From CAJQQK01 sp963696075 (GTDB lineage Bacteria > Pseudomonadota > Alphaproteobacteria > Rhizobiales > Hyphomicrobiaceae): a stretch of DNA of 64,000 nt. Both the position numbers and the translations under genes were made by a program. The notes under the pieces are model-generated. The model had not been told where the DNA came from and ran no database searches. It saw only the letters and a list, made by a program, of their open reading frames with translations. How positions within the stretch are numbered: position 1 is the first letter of the stretch; each line of letters opens with the position of its first letter. Below, piece by piece: positions 37,263 to 46,110 of this stretch. The stretch spans positions 372,001-436,000 of the forward strand of contig CAVOJD010000009.1 of the NCBI GenBank assembly GCA_963696075.1, in the 5' to 3' direction.

Positions 37263-39020
37263 TCAGGAAGCAGGGACCGGTTTGGCCGCCGGTTCCGCGC
37301 CGCCCGATCCCAGCCCGTCGTCCTCTTCGAAGTCCGCATCATCCGCGTTGATACTGATCGCGTAGGCGACCACCGGCTCACTCAGGCCGCTGATATTGAT
37401 CTCCCGGCGCATGCCCGGGTTCTGGCCACGGCCCGCTGCCTTGAGCGTTGCCTGGGAGGCGAGGCAATCGTTCAGCAGACGTTTGGTTGCAGCTTCGAGC
37501 TCGCTTGCGATGGTCACGGTTTCACCAAGCGCCGTATTGTAGAAGCCGCGTTGGTCGTCGCCTATGCGCGCCATGATAAGCGGGCCGGTATGGATGCCGA
37601 TGCCGATACGCAGGGGCATCGAAAGCGCGGCTTGAAACTCTGTGTTCATGACCTCGATGGCGCGCAGCATGTCGCGGGCGGCGCGCAAGGCGGAACGGCT
37701 GCCATGGCGGCTGGAGCCATTGAGGCCGAAGACGGCCATCAAACCGTCACTCAGATACATCGTCGCCTGGCCGCCGTGGGCCTCGACGCTTTGCTGGATC
37801 TCGCTCAGGAATCTGTTCAGGAGGGCCACGAGGTCATACGGAAACTGCGTCTTCGACAGGACCGTAAACGCGCGCATGTCGACAAACAGCACTGTTGCGG
37901 TGATCTCGGCGCCGGCCTCATAAGCGTCGTCCGGCATCTGGCCGACTGAGAGATTACCGGCGCTGGCTGGCATCAGGATTTGCACCTTCAGGGGCTCTGT
38001 CGGTTGAATCTGGCAGGCGAGGCGCACGTTGGGCGGCGCGGAGATGCGGTCGAGGAGCGATTTCTCCGTGGCGTTGGGCGGGGCGAGACTGTCGCCGCCG
38101 TCGAGGACGAGAACGCGGCAGGTCGAGCAACGGGCCCGGCCGCCGCATAGCGAGGGGTGCGGGATCCCCTGGGTGCGACTCGCTTCAAGCAGGGTCGAGC
38201 CGCGCGGCAGCATGACCTTGCCATGGCCGACGTAGTTCATGGCAATACGCCGCCCGAAGCGGCGCATGAGCGCGCGCGCGGCCAGCACGATGATGAGGGC
38301 GAGGCCAAACGCGATCAGCACATTGTAGGCAAAGCGCTCAGCCGTTACGAAAGCTGCTGCTTGATCCGCCGTCCAGCGTGCGCCGGGATGCGCTGCAACA
38401 ACCGCCTCACGGCCTGCCGCGACGTAGCCTGCCAGCGCAGCCAAGGGCACGATGACGGCAAACAGAAGAAACGCCTGACGCCAACGGGGCCACCACGTCT
38501 TGGTCCTGAGATAGTACTCGAGGCCGATCATGGCGTGGCCCCACACCACCAGGGTCAGGGCGGTTTGCATCCAGCCGCGGTTCGGCCAGAGGTGCTGCAG
38601 CGTCGCCCCATAAACATCCTGGACATTGGCGACTTCCGAGACCCAGCGCGTGCCGATCGCATGCTGGTAGAGGAGAAACGGAATGGCGAGCCCCAGACAA
38701 ATCTGGAGTGCGTCGCGGAGCGGCATGCGCCAGGTCCGCCGCTCGACGATGCGTTTGAGCGCGAGGACGACATGAATGCTTGCGGCCCCATAGAGCAGGA
38801 TGGTGCCGGGCCATGAGCGCCAGACGCCGACCCGCCAGACCTGAACCTCCTCCATGACCGCAATGCCGAAGATGCCCATGGCATGGTTCAGGAAGTGGGT
38901 CAGAACGAAGGTGAACAGAACAAGCCCCGACCACAGGCGTGCGGTGCGCTCGATGCTGGCGAGGCGTCCGGCATTGATTGGCGCCTTGGCGCTTGCGGGC
39001 TGGGGAACTTGCTGGGCCAT
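37263..39020 (-). CDS. Cyclase-like protein with cytochrome-b-type anchor and 2Fe-2S domain
   Basis: 585 residues in three parts. Residues 25-255: six hydrophobic helices with conserved-looking histidines (H42, H46, H83, H120, H162), similar to the dihaem-b anchor of redox-sensing cyclases such as rhizobial CyaC. Residues 258-350: adrenodoxin-type 2Fe-2S domain with C292, C298, C301 and C336. Residues 374-555: class III nucleotide cyclase fold. Metal aspartates are kept (FVDM D381, LSDG D425), but the base-recognition Lys position is M421, and the Asn and Arg of the usual VNxAxR block are T503 and E507. Catalysis is therefore doubtful. Third gene of the module with the CNB and ABC genes, 21 bp after the CNB stop. 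Confidence 0.88.
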   Translation of the reverse strand: MAQQVPQPASAKAPINAGRLASIERTARLWSGLVLFTFVLTHFLNHAMGIFGIAVMEEVQVWRVGVWRSWPGTILLYGAASIHVVLALKRIVERRTWRMPLRDALQICLGLAIPFLLYQHAIGTRWVSEVANVQDVYGATLQHLWPNRGWMQTALTLVVWGHAMIGLEYYLRTKTWWPRWRQAFLLFAVIVPLAALAGYVAAGREAVVAAHPGARWTADQAAAFVTAERFAYNVLIAFGLALIIVLAARALMRRFGRRIAMNYVGHGKVMLPRGSTLLEASRTQGIPHPSLCGGRARCSTCRVLVLDGGDSLAPPNATEKSLLDRISAPPNVRLACQIQPTEPLKVQILMPASAGNLSVGQMPDDAYEAGAEITATVLFVDMRAFTVLSKTQFPYDLVALLNRFLSEIQQSVEAHGGQATMYLSDGLMAVFGLNGSSRHGSRSALRAARDMLRAIEVMNTEFQAALSMPLRIGIGIHTGPLIMARIGDDQRGFYNTALGETVTIASELEAATKRLLNDCLASQATLKAAGRGQNPGMRREINISGLSEPVVAYAISINADDADFEEDDGLGSGGAEPAAKPVPAS

Positions 39021-39041
39021 CGAAAGGTGCGCTCTCAGTGA

Positions 39042-39494
39042 TTAGCTTGTGGGCTCGGACAATTCGAGGAGGCGATCGGACGTTGCATCGACCCGGTTTG
39101 CCAGTTCCCGCGCGAGGGCGACGGTCACCTGGGGGACCTGGTAGAGCAGTTCATGGAAGACGTTCGCGTCGGTGCGCAACATGGTGGTCTCTTCCAGGGC
39201 GATGACGCTTGCTGAACGCGCTCGGCCGCAGATGACACCCGTCTCGCCGAGCACGGCACCACCGGTCAGTTCCGCAAGGTCGATGCGGCGCCCGTTCAGT
39301 TCGCGGCTGACGCGAACGCGGCCGGAAAGCATGAAATAGACCGCGTCCGACGGATCGCCCTGCTCGAAGACCGCATCGCCTTCCTGGTAATGCAGGCGAT
39401 CGCTCGACATCGCAACGAGTTTGCATTTCGCGGTCTCAAGGTCGCGGAAGAGGGGAATATCGCGCAGCCGTTCACATTCACTCAGTAAGCTCAT
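39042..39494 (-). CDS. Single-domain cyclic-nucleotide-binding protein
   Basis: 150 residues, essentially one CNB domain with no DNA-binding domain. The beta-roll has EGDAVFEQGDPSDAVYFMLSG (residues 38-58). The phosphate-binding cassette LGETGVICGRARSASV (82-97) keeps the key Glu84 and Arg93, so ligand binding looks possible. The ATG overlaps the stop of the preceding ABC gene (ATGA), so translation is coupled; the cyclase-like gene follows 21 bp later. Likely a soluble regulatory subunit of the ABC protein, by context. Confidence 0.9.
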   Translation of the reverse strand: MSLLSECERLRDIPLFRDLETAKCKLVAMSSDRLHYQEGDAVFEQGDPSDAVYFMLSGRVRVSRELNGRRIDLAELTGGAVLGETGVICGRARSASVIALEETTMLRTDANVFHELLYQVPQVTVALARELANRVDATSDRLLELSEPTS

Positions 39495-42301
39495 TGGCCT
39501 GGCTCCCACTGTTTGGCACTGATCGGGTGTCGCGCCGGTTGGTCGTCCGTTTCTGTTTGATTGCGGCCGGCGCCTGAACCTTCAGCGTCGGCTTCCGTCT
39601 CATTGTGCGCCTCAGCCTCATCGCGGCCCGGTGCGGATGGTTGAGGGCGCGGTGGCGTGCGGGCTGCATCTTCAAGGGTCACGCGGGCGCCGTCGACGGC
39701 GAGGGTGGTATCGAAGGAGATGGTTGGCGGCCGCTCGGGCGCCGTCACGATCATCGTCTGGCCGGCCATGCGCTGGGCCAGCGTTTGGAGCACGCGTCTC
39801 TTCTGTTCGTCACCGAACGCCTTCAGGGCATCTTCCAGAATGAGTATCTGTGGGTTCGCCACAATGCCGCGTGCGATCGAGACAGCGGCGCGCTGGGGGG
39901 CAAACAGCGCCTGGCCGCGCGGGCCGACATCGAAGTCGAGGCCGAGGGAATAGACCATGCGCTCCATATCCAACTCCGGCAGCGTCTCCTTGAGGAAGCG
40001 GGAGACGCGCTGTTCCGCATTGGCGACGTTCTGGGCGACGCGGCCGAAAAGCAGATTGTCGCGCAGGGGGGCAGCGGCGATGACGGTATCGGGTTCGTAG
40101 AATTCGATCTCGTCGACATAGTCCTGAGGCAGATACGTCCGGAAGCTCTCGCGGGCGCGCAGGATGCGGCTTTCCAGTTCCGGGGTGACGAGGCCGAGGC
40201 GATGGCGCGGCTCGATGTAGCCCAGCGCCAGCGAGATGAGTTCGTCCATGGCCGCGTCTGAAAGGCCCGCGCCACGCTCATCGGCACGCGCCTGGTCGAC
40301 GATGTCGGAATACATTTCAAGATCAGACGCGCGGATCATCGAAAAGCGCTCGAACAGCGGGTGGCCGCTGGGAAGATCGGCGAAGACTTCGACGCCGTTT
40401 TCGGCAATGCGCAGACCGATCTCGACGAGAGGTTCAGTCAGCGCTTCAACGGCAATGATCGAGCGAAAATAGCGGTCTGCCGCCCGCTCGGGGCCAACCA
40501 GGCGGGCGCCCACCACCACGCCGAATATGATGTTCTCGCCAATGGTGGCGTGGGGATTGAAGCGCGCCACATCGAAGGGTTCGATCAGGCGGTCGAGGGC
40601 TGCCTGCTCGAGGCGGCTGCGGATGTCGTGGCGCGCCGTGACGACACGAGCCTTGACGGTCTCACCGGTGTCGGCGGGCAGTTTCCCGCGCAGGCCGAAT
40701 TCGTAGAGGTCGGTGCCGATCGGGAGGTCGCACAGGAGGTCGATCAGGCAATCTTCGAGTTCGTCCGGACTGCTTGCGCCGGCGCGCTCGTAATCACACC
40801 AGTCGGCGTCTTCAGCGACCATGGGGTTGCCGGTGCGCTGGGCTTCGCGCCACCGCAGTTCGGCGGGATCACCGGGGGAAGGTGCGTCGTGGCGCAGCGC
40901 AAGGATGATATTTTCCCGGATCGTTCCCGAGAACAGCTCGGGGTCCGGCGGCACATAGGAAATGGCCGCGGCGACCTGGCTGGTGCTGAGGGTCGCGAGA
41001 TCGGTCTGGCCGAAGGCGATACGGCCCTCGTACTGGGTGATCTGGCGGCCAAGGGCACGGGCCAGGATGTCGCGCCCCGAGGCCGATGAACCGACCAGGG
41101 CGATGTGGCCGGGACGCGGGACCGAGAACGAGGCGGCAGCAATCTGCGGCTGGCCGCGCTGGTCGGTGATCGTCAGATCTCGAACGTTGATCGGATCGCT
41201 TGCGGCAAACGGGGCTTCACCCGGCCGGCCACCATCGTCGGGCAACAGTTGGCGGCCTGAAAACTGCGAGATGATCTGCTCGTACTTGATGGTGACGTCG
41301 GCGCGGCGCTGCTCCCAGTCGATCAATTCCTTGATCGGTGGGGGCAGATCGCGATAGGCGGCAATCACGGCGACGAGCTGGCCCAGATCGAGGGAGCCGC
41401 GCAGGGCCAGGTAGCCGCCGATCGAATAGAAGAAGAACGGGGTGACCTGGGCCAGGATGTTGTTCAGGTATTTGACGGCAAACTTGCGCTTGTAGAGGTC
41501 CGCCCGGATCTTGAAGAGGCTGCCCAGCCGGCTGCCGATCTCGGCTTCACTGAAGGATTTCAGGCCATAGGACTGGATGGTGCGCGAGCCGTCGACCATT
41601 TCGCCGATACGGCCGGCGAGGTGGCGGGCCGCGATCTGGCGCAGGCGGCCGAGGCGCAATTGTTCGCGGCGCAGATAGGGAATGACGAAGGCCTGTATCA
41701 GGACGATCGAGAGCGCGACCAGGCCGAGCCAGAAGCTCTGGACCATGATGAAGATCAGCGCCGTCAGAGCCTGCGTGCTGAGGAACGCCGGCTGGATGAA
41801 CGCATCGCCGGTGAAGCCGCCGATCGGCTCGATTTCGTCCTTGATCATGCTGGCGGCTTCGGCCGGCTTGACCGTGCGCAGGTCCTCGGGCCGGAAGCGC
41901 ATCATGTTGGCGAACAGCTCGAAGCGCATGCGGCGCATCATGCGTTCGGCCAGCATGCCCTTGAGAATGTTGATGGCGTACTTGAAGGCACCGTTGATCA
42001 GAACAAAGAACAAGAACAGCAGGCTGAGGGCCATCAGGAAGCTGATCTGGTCAAAGAGAAAGCCGTCGGAAATGACAAGCGTACCGCCGAGCCAGTCCGG
42101 CAGCGGCAGGGACATGGCAAATAACCGCGCCTCGGTGATGCCGCCCCGGAACGCCTCGCCCTGGAGGGCCTCGTTCACGATGCGCTTGGGGACATCAAGC
42201 GAAAGCCAGTAGAAGGGCAACGAGCCGACGATCAGCAACAGCACGACGATCTGGTCGCGCCGGCTGTGGGTCCAGATGTATCGAAACAGATTCGGATCCA
42301 C
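39491..42301 (-). CDS. ABC-exporter-like protein with fully degenerate ATPase domain
   Basis: About 936 residues from a GTG at 42301; an in-frame GTG at 42394 would add 31 residues unlike the family. The N-terminal exporter membrane domain (helices near residues 18-35, 86-104, 173-210, 286-300) is followed from about 370 by an ATPase-like domain in which every catalytic motif is altered: Walker A GSSASGRD (404-411, no Lys), Q-loop VPPDPELF, signature LFAPQ (799-803), Walker B LILEDA, and no H-loop His. A 300-residue insertion contains two more copies of the 'TIxENIxFG' segment. The acidic tail is Pro/Glu-rich. First gene of the ABC-CNB-cyclase module; divergent from the glycosyltransferase at 42516. 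Confidence 0.88.
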   Translation of the reverse strand: MDPNLFRYIWTHSRRDQIVVLLLIVGSLPFYWLSLDVPKRIVNEALQGEAFRGGITEARLFAMSLPLPDWLGGTLVISDGFLFDQISFLMALSLLFLFFVLINGAFKYAINILKGMLAERMMRRMRFELFANMMRFRPEDLRTVKPAEAASMIKDEIEPIGGFTGDAFIQPAFLSTQALTALIFIMVQSFWLGLVALSIVLIQAFVIPYLRREQLRLGRLRQIAARHLAGRIGEMVDGSRTIQSYGLKSFSEAEIGSRLGSLFKIRADLYKRKFAVKYLNNILAQVTPFFFYSIGGYLALRGSLDLGQLVAVIAAYRDLPPPIKELIDWEQRRADVTIKYEQIISQFSGRQLLPDDGGRPGEAPFAASDPINVRDLTITDQRGQPQIAAASFSVPRPGHIALVGSSASGRDILARALGRQITQYEGRIAFGQTDLATLSTSQVAAAISYVPPDPELFSGTIRENIILALRHDAPSPGDPAELRWREAQRTGNPMVAEDADWCDYERAGASSPDELEDCLIDLLCDLPIGTDLYEFGLRGKLPADTGETVKARVVTARHDIRSRLEQAALDRLIEPFDVARFNPHATIGENIIFGVVVGARLVGPERAADRYFRSIIAVEALTEPLVEIGLRIAENGVEVFADLPSGHPLFERFSMIRASDLEMYSDIVDQARADERGAGLSDAAMDELISLALGYIEPRHRLGLVTPELESRILRARESFRTYLPQDYVDEIEFYEPDTVIAAAPLRDNLLFGRVAQNVANAEQRVSRFLKETLPELDMERMVYSLGLDFDVGPRGQALFAPQRAAVSIARGIVANPQILILEDALKAFGDEQKRRVLQTLAQRMAGQTMIVTAPERPPTISFDTTLAVDGARVTLEDAARTPPRPQPSAPGRDEAEAHNETEADAEGSGAGRNQTETDDQPARHPISAKQWEPGQ

Positions 42302-42515
42302 GACGGGTCTCGACTGGTGCGGTCGGCTTCGGCAAAGAGTATCTATACCATGAGATGACACAGCGTTCGGCAGCGGCGTGTCAAAAATGTTCACATAATG
42401 TTGCTTTCCCGACTAGCGGCCTACTTGTCCGAAGCGCCCCCATGGCCCCAACCTGATGGCATGGGGCGACGGCGACGGTACCGCGCCCGGGACGATCGCA
42501 AGCCAGGGCTGCCCG

Positions 42516-43643
42516 ATGAAGATTGCCTTTTATGCGCCGATGAAGCCGCCGACAGCGCTGTCGCCGTCCGGGGACCGGACGATTGGCCGGCTTTTGATCG
42601 AGGCGCTGGAGACAGCCGGTTTCGAGGTGGCGCTCGCCTCACCGTTAAGGACGTGGTCCGGGACGCCCGATCGGGCGCGGTTAGAAGCGTTTCGCGCCGC
42701 GGCGACGGCTGAGTGCGAACGCCTGTTGGCCGATTGGCGGGGGCCTGGCGCCGCTGGGCGGCCGGACCTCTGGTTCACCTATCATAACCACTACAAGGCC
42801 CCCGACTTGTTGGGCCCGGCCGTCGCCGGGGCGCTTGGTATCCCCTACGTCATTGTGGAAGCCTCCTATGCCGCGCGCCGGGCTGAAGGGCCGTGGGCGG
42901 AGTGGCTTGAGGCGGCGCGGGGCGGAATTGCGGCGGCGGACCTGATCCTTTCGTTCACACAGCGCGATGAGGCCGGGCTGGCACCCGTCACCAGGGCTGT
43001 GCGACGACGGCGGCTTGCGCCGTTTGTCGGAGAGCTCCCGCCGCCCGGCCCCTCGACGCCGGCCAAAGCCGGCGCGGGCGTGAGGTTGATCAGCGTTGCA
43101 ATGATGCGCGATGGGGCAAAAGCTCAAAGCTATCGTCTTCTTGCGGCGGCCCTGGGCCGGCTCCAGCATCAGGATTGGACGCTCGACATTGTCGGTGACG
43201 GGGTGATGCGCGATGAGTTGCAGCCACTTCTGAGCGCCGCGGGCGGGGTGCGGGTCAACTTTCTGGGCCGCCTCGAAGGAGCGGCTCTGGCGCAGGCGCT
43301 TGATCGCGGGGATATCTTCGTGTGGCCGGGGATCGATGAGGCGTTCGGCATGGCCTATCTGGAGGCGCAGGCATATGGCCTGCCCGTTGCGGCCTGTGAT
43401 ACGGCCGGCGTCGGCGAAGTGGTGCGCGATGGCGAAACGGGGCTGCTGGCCCGTGCGACAACGGCCGAGGCGCTGGGCGCCGTGATCGATCGACTGATTG
43501 CGTCCCCTGAGCTTCGCCGGAAGCTTGGCCATCAGGCGCGCGCACATATCGCCGCGCATCACTCCATTCGCTCAGCCGCCACCGTGCTCGGGCGGGAGCT
43601 TGCCGCCCTCAGCACCCCGGCCCCCCGCGCCCGGCGCGACTAG
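42516..43643 (+). CDS. Glycosyltransferase (GT4/GT1 type)
   Basis: 375 residues starting MKIAFYAPMKPPTALSPSGD; the longer reading from 42456 has an unlikely Gly-rich N-terminus. GT-B fold: the N-terminal donor-independent domain, then FLGRLEGAALAQALDRGDIF and the nucleotide-sugar motif EAQAYGLPVAACDTAGVGEV, with VRDGETGLL downstream. Substrate unknown. It is divergent from the degenerate ABC gene and its 3' end overlaps the convergent glycosyltransferase gene by 72 bp. Probably acts on a cell-surface glycan. Confidence 0.88.
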   Translation: MKIAFYAPMKPPTALSPSGDRTIGRLLIEALETAGFEVALASPLRTWSGTPDRARLEAFRAAATAECERLLADWRGPGAAGRPDLWFTYHNHYKAPDLLGPAVAGALGIPYVIVEASYAARRAEGPWAEWLEAARGGIAAADLILSFTQRDEAGLAPVTRAVRRRRLAPFVGELPPPGPSTPAKAGAGVRLISVAMMRDGAKAQSYRLLAAALGRLQHQDWTLDIVGDGVMRDELQPLLSAAGGVRVNFLGRLEGAALAQALDRGDIFVWPGIDEAFGMAYLEAQAYGLPVAACDTAGVGEVVRDGETGLLARATTAEALGAVIDRLIASPELRRKLGHQARAHIAAHHSIRSAATVLGRELAALSTPAPRARRD

Positions 43644-44784
43644 GTCGAGGATGACCCGCGCCGAGGTTGCCGCCCCATTGAGGTCGAGGGCGATGGGCGC
43701 GATATCCTGCGCCATCGCCGCGCTGATGGCTGCCGCCATCGTCTCGGGCGTCAGGCCCTGTTCGTCGAGCTTCACGGCCCGCCCCAAGGCCGCAAGGCGT
43801 TCGGCGCGCAAGGGTTGTTCGCGTTGGCCGTGATCGCCGTCCGGCACCAGCACGGCGCGGCAACCGGAGACGAGCAGGTCCGCGATCGTGTTGTAGCCGG
43901 CCCGCTGGATGGAGAGGCGCGCATGGGCCAACAGGCCTGCGAGATCAGGGCGAAAGCGCTCGAGGGTGACATCGTTCTGGTCGGCCTGCCGCTTGAGGCG
44001 CGCGAAGTCGGCGTCCGCCATGCGCGGGCCCGCCAACGCCAGCCAGGTCGCACACCGAAGAGGCGACAACGGTTTGGCGGCGATCGCAGCGCTGAGCACA
44101 TCCGCGGCAATCGCGCCGCCGCCGGCTGTGACAATGACGTCGAAGGCTTCGCCGGATACCGGCCGGGGGGCGCTGGACGGTAATGGGGCGACGAGGCCGG
44201 TGTAATGGGCGGTCCCGAGGAATGGGCGGATCGCGGGGAAGCTTGCCTCGATCGGTATCAGGCGGGGATCGCCATGGATCAGCATCGCATCAAAGTATCT
44301 GGCGTAGATCGCGACGGAGCGCGCTGTCTTCCGAGCGTCCTTTGGCACCTGCAGGATGTCGCGCAATGAAGCAATGGTCACCGGGCGCCCGCCTGGCCGT
44401 GCGGCGGCGTTCTCCAAGAGAGGGCCAAGCTCGAATTCCATCGCCCAGCGGCCAAACGGATAGCCTTCGGTCATGAGGACGTCCGGCTTGGCACCCGCGA
44501 AAGCGCGCAGCAGTGCCTCCCGGCGACGCTTCTTGATAGGTTGCATCGGCGGGATTGCCATCCGGCTGGAGAAGGCGCGAATAGCTTTCCGGTGCGGCGC
44601 GCAAAGGAGGCAATTGGACGATGTCACACTGGGGCACGGCCAGTTGCGGCACCGGCTCGCCGCCGAGGACGAGGGTGACCGTTGCGCCTTGTTGGGCGAG
44701 GGCAGAAGCGATGCGACCGGCGCGCACGGCATGGCCGATGCCTTCCAGATACTGGACGTAATAGAAAATACGCGGCGCGCTCAT
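43572..44784 (-). CDS. GT28/MurG-like glycosyltransferase, one frameshift
   Basis: Starts MSAPRIFYYVQYLEGIGHAV at 44784, overlapping the upstream stop by 4 bases. One extra base near 44535 (TATCAAG for TATAAG) shifts frame; the other frame continues KKRRREALLRAFAGAKPDVL and ends at 43572. The joined product is about 403 residues, with TAGGGAIAADVL and a C-terminal ARLSIQRAGYNTIADLLVSG, PDGDHGQREQP typical of MurG-like enzymes. A predicted glycosyltransferase of the COG4671 type. Substrate unknown. The frame break is probably a sequence error. Confidence 0.83.
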
Positions 44785-46100
44785 CGGGCGGTCTCGACAT
44801 CACGCCCCGCCCTCTGCCGGCCCGGTATGTTTGACAGCGTTTGCGGCTGGACGTGGTTGGGAAACAGGCGGGCCAAGGCTGCGAGGCCTTGCTCGGCGTC
44901 GAATTCGGTGCGCACACGCGCTTCGCCGGCACGGGCCAGCGCGGCGCGGCGGGCTGGATCACGCGCAAGGCTTGTGATCGCGTCAGCGAGACGATCCGGC
45001 TCTGCCGGTGGCACAAGGCATCCCGTCACACCATCCTCGATGAACTCGGGGATGGCGGAGACGGACGTCGAGAGGCAGGCGAGGCGCTGGCTTTGTGCTT
45101 CGACCAGGACGTTGGGCAGGCCGTCGCGATCGCCGTCGGCTGCGATCTTCGAGGGCAGAATGAAAAGGTCTGCGCGGCGATAGGCAGCCCGCACGTCATC
45201 CTGCGCACGGGCGCCGGACCATGTGATGCGATCGGCGAGGCCCAGTTGTTGGCCAAGCGCCTTGAGCGCGCCAAGCCCGCCGCCGCCGCCGATATGCTCG
45301 AAGCGCCAATGGAGGCCGTCTGGAAGGGCGGACAGGGCGTGCAGCAGGTCGGCGTATCCCTTTTTCTCGACCGCGCGTCCAACGCTCAGCAATCGTACCG
45401 GGTGGGCGGGATCCGTGCCGTCGCGCGTATCCGCATCGGGTGGCGGTGAGGGGAAGCGATCGAGGTTGAGGCCGTGGTAGATGAGATGGACACGACCCGG
45501 CGCAGCACTCAGGGCTTGAAGATGGCGGGCACCGACCTTCGTGCAGGTTGTCACCCAGGATGCGTCGGCCAGGTTCTGCGACAGCTCCCAATCCGGCGAC
45601 GTCCAGATGTCCTTGGCGTGGGCAGAGACCGCAAACGTCATCGCCGACATCATGGCGGCGTAGCGGGTCACTGCGGTGGGTGTGTGGATGAAGTGGGCGT
45701 AGAGATAGCCGGCACCCGCCGGCATCTCGGCGGACAGGACGGCTGCCTGACAGAAGCGGCGGAACCGGTTGCGTGTCGGGTCGCGCGCCAGATCCCGCGA
45801 GAACGCGCCCAGCGCGCGCCAGAAACCTCGCCGCAGCAGGACCTTGAGGAGGGCGCGGGCAACGCGGCCGGTTTCCTGATGGATGTATTCCGGGAGATAG
45901 ACGAGCGGGGCCTCCATCTCATCATGGACGGGGTGGCGGGCCTGATCCGTTGGATGGCGCAGCGAGACGATCACCAGGCAAAAGCCCAGCTTTTCGAGCC
46001 CGCGCAATTCCTGCGCAATGAAGGTTTCAGAAAGGCGCGGATACCCTTTCACGACGACGATGATCGTTCGCCTCACGCCACTCGTCGGCTTAACCGTCAC
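44781..46100 (-). CDS. Glycosyltransferase family 4 (WcaL-like)
   Basis: 439 residues. The N-terminal KGYPRLSETFIAQELRGLEK is typical of the WcaL/colanic-acid-type GT4 group. Later blocks: YAHFIHTPTAVTRYAAMMS, SVGRAVEKKGYADLLHAL, the donor-binding DGDRDGLPNVLVEAQSQ, and FIEDGVTGCLVPPAEP. Retaining GT-B enzyme, probably soluble or membrane-associated, acting on a lipid-linked glycan. It overlaps the next gene (ATGA) and begins 10 bp after the stop of the GT gene upstream. Confidence 0.92.
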   Translation of the reverse strand: MTVKPTSGVRRTIIVVVKGYPRLSETFIAQELRGLEKLGFCLVIVSLRHPTDQARHPVHDEMEAPLVYLPEYIHQETGRVARALLKVLLRRGFWRALGAFSRDLARDPTRNRFRRFCQAAVLSAEMPAGAGYLYAHFIHTPTAVTRYAAMMSAMTFAVSAHAKDIWTSPDWELSQNLADASWVTTCTKVGARHLQALSAAPGRVHLIYHGLNLDRFPSPPPDADTRDGTDPAHPVRLLSVGRAVEKKGYADLLHALSALPDGLHWRFEHIGGGGGLGALKALGQQLGLADRITWSGARAQDDVRAAYRRADLFILPSKIAADGDRDGLPNVLVEAQSQRLACLSTSVSAIPEFIEDGVTGCLVPPAEPDRLADAITSLARDPARRAALARAGEARVRTEFDAEQGLAALARLFPNHVQPQTLSNIPGRQRAGRDVETAR

Positions 46101-46110
46101 TCATCACGCC

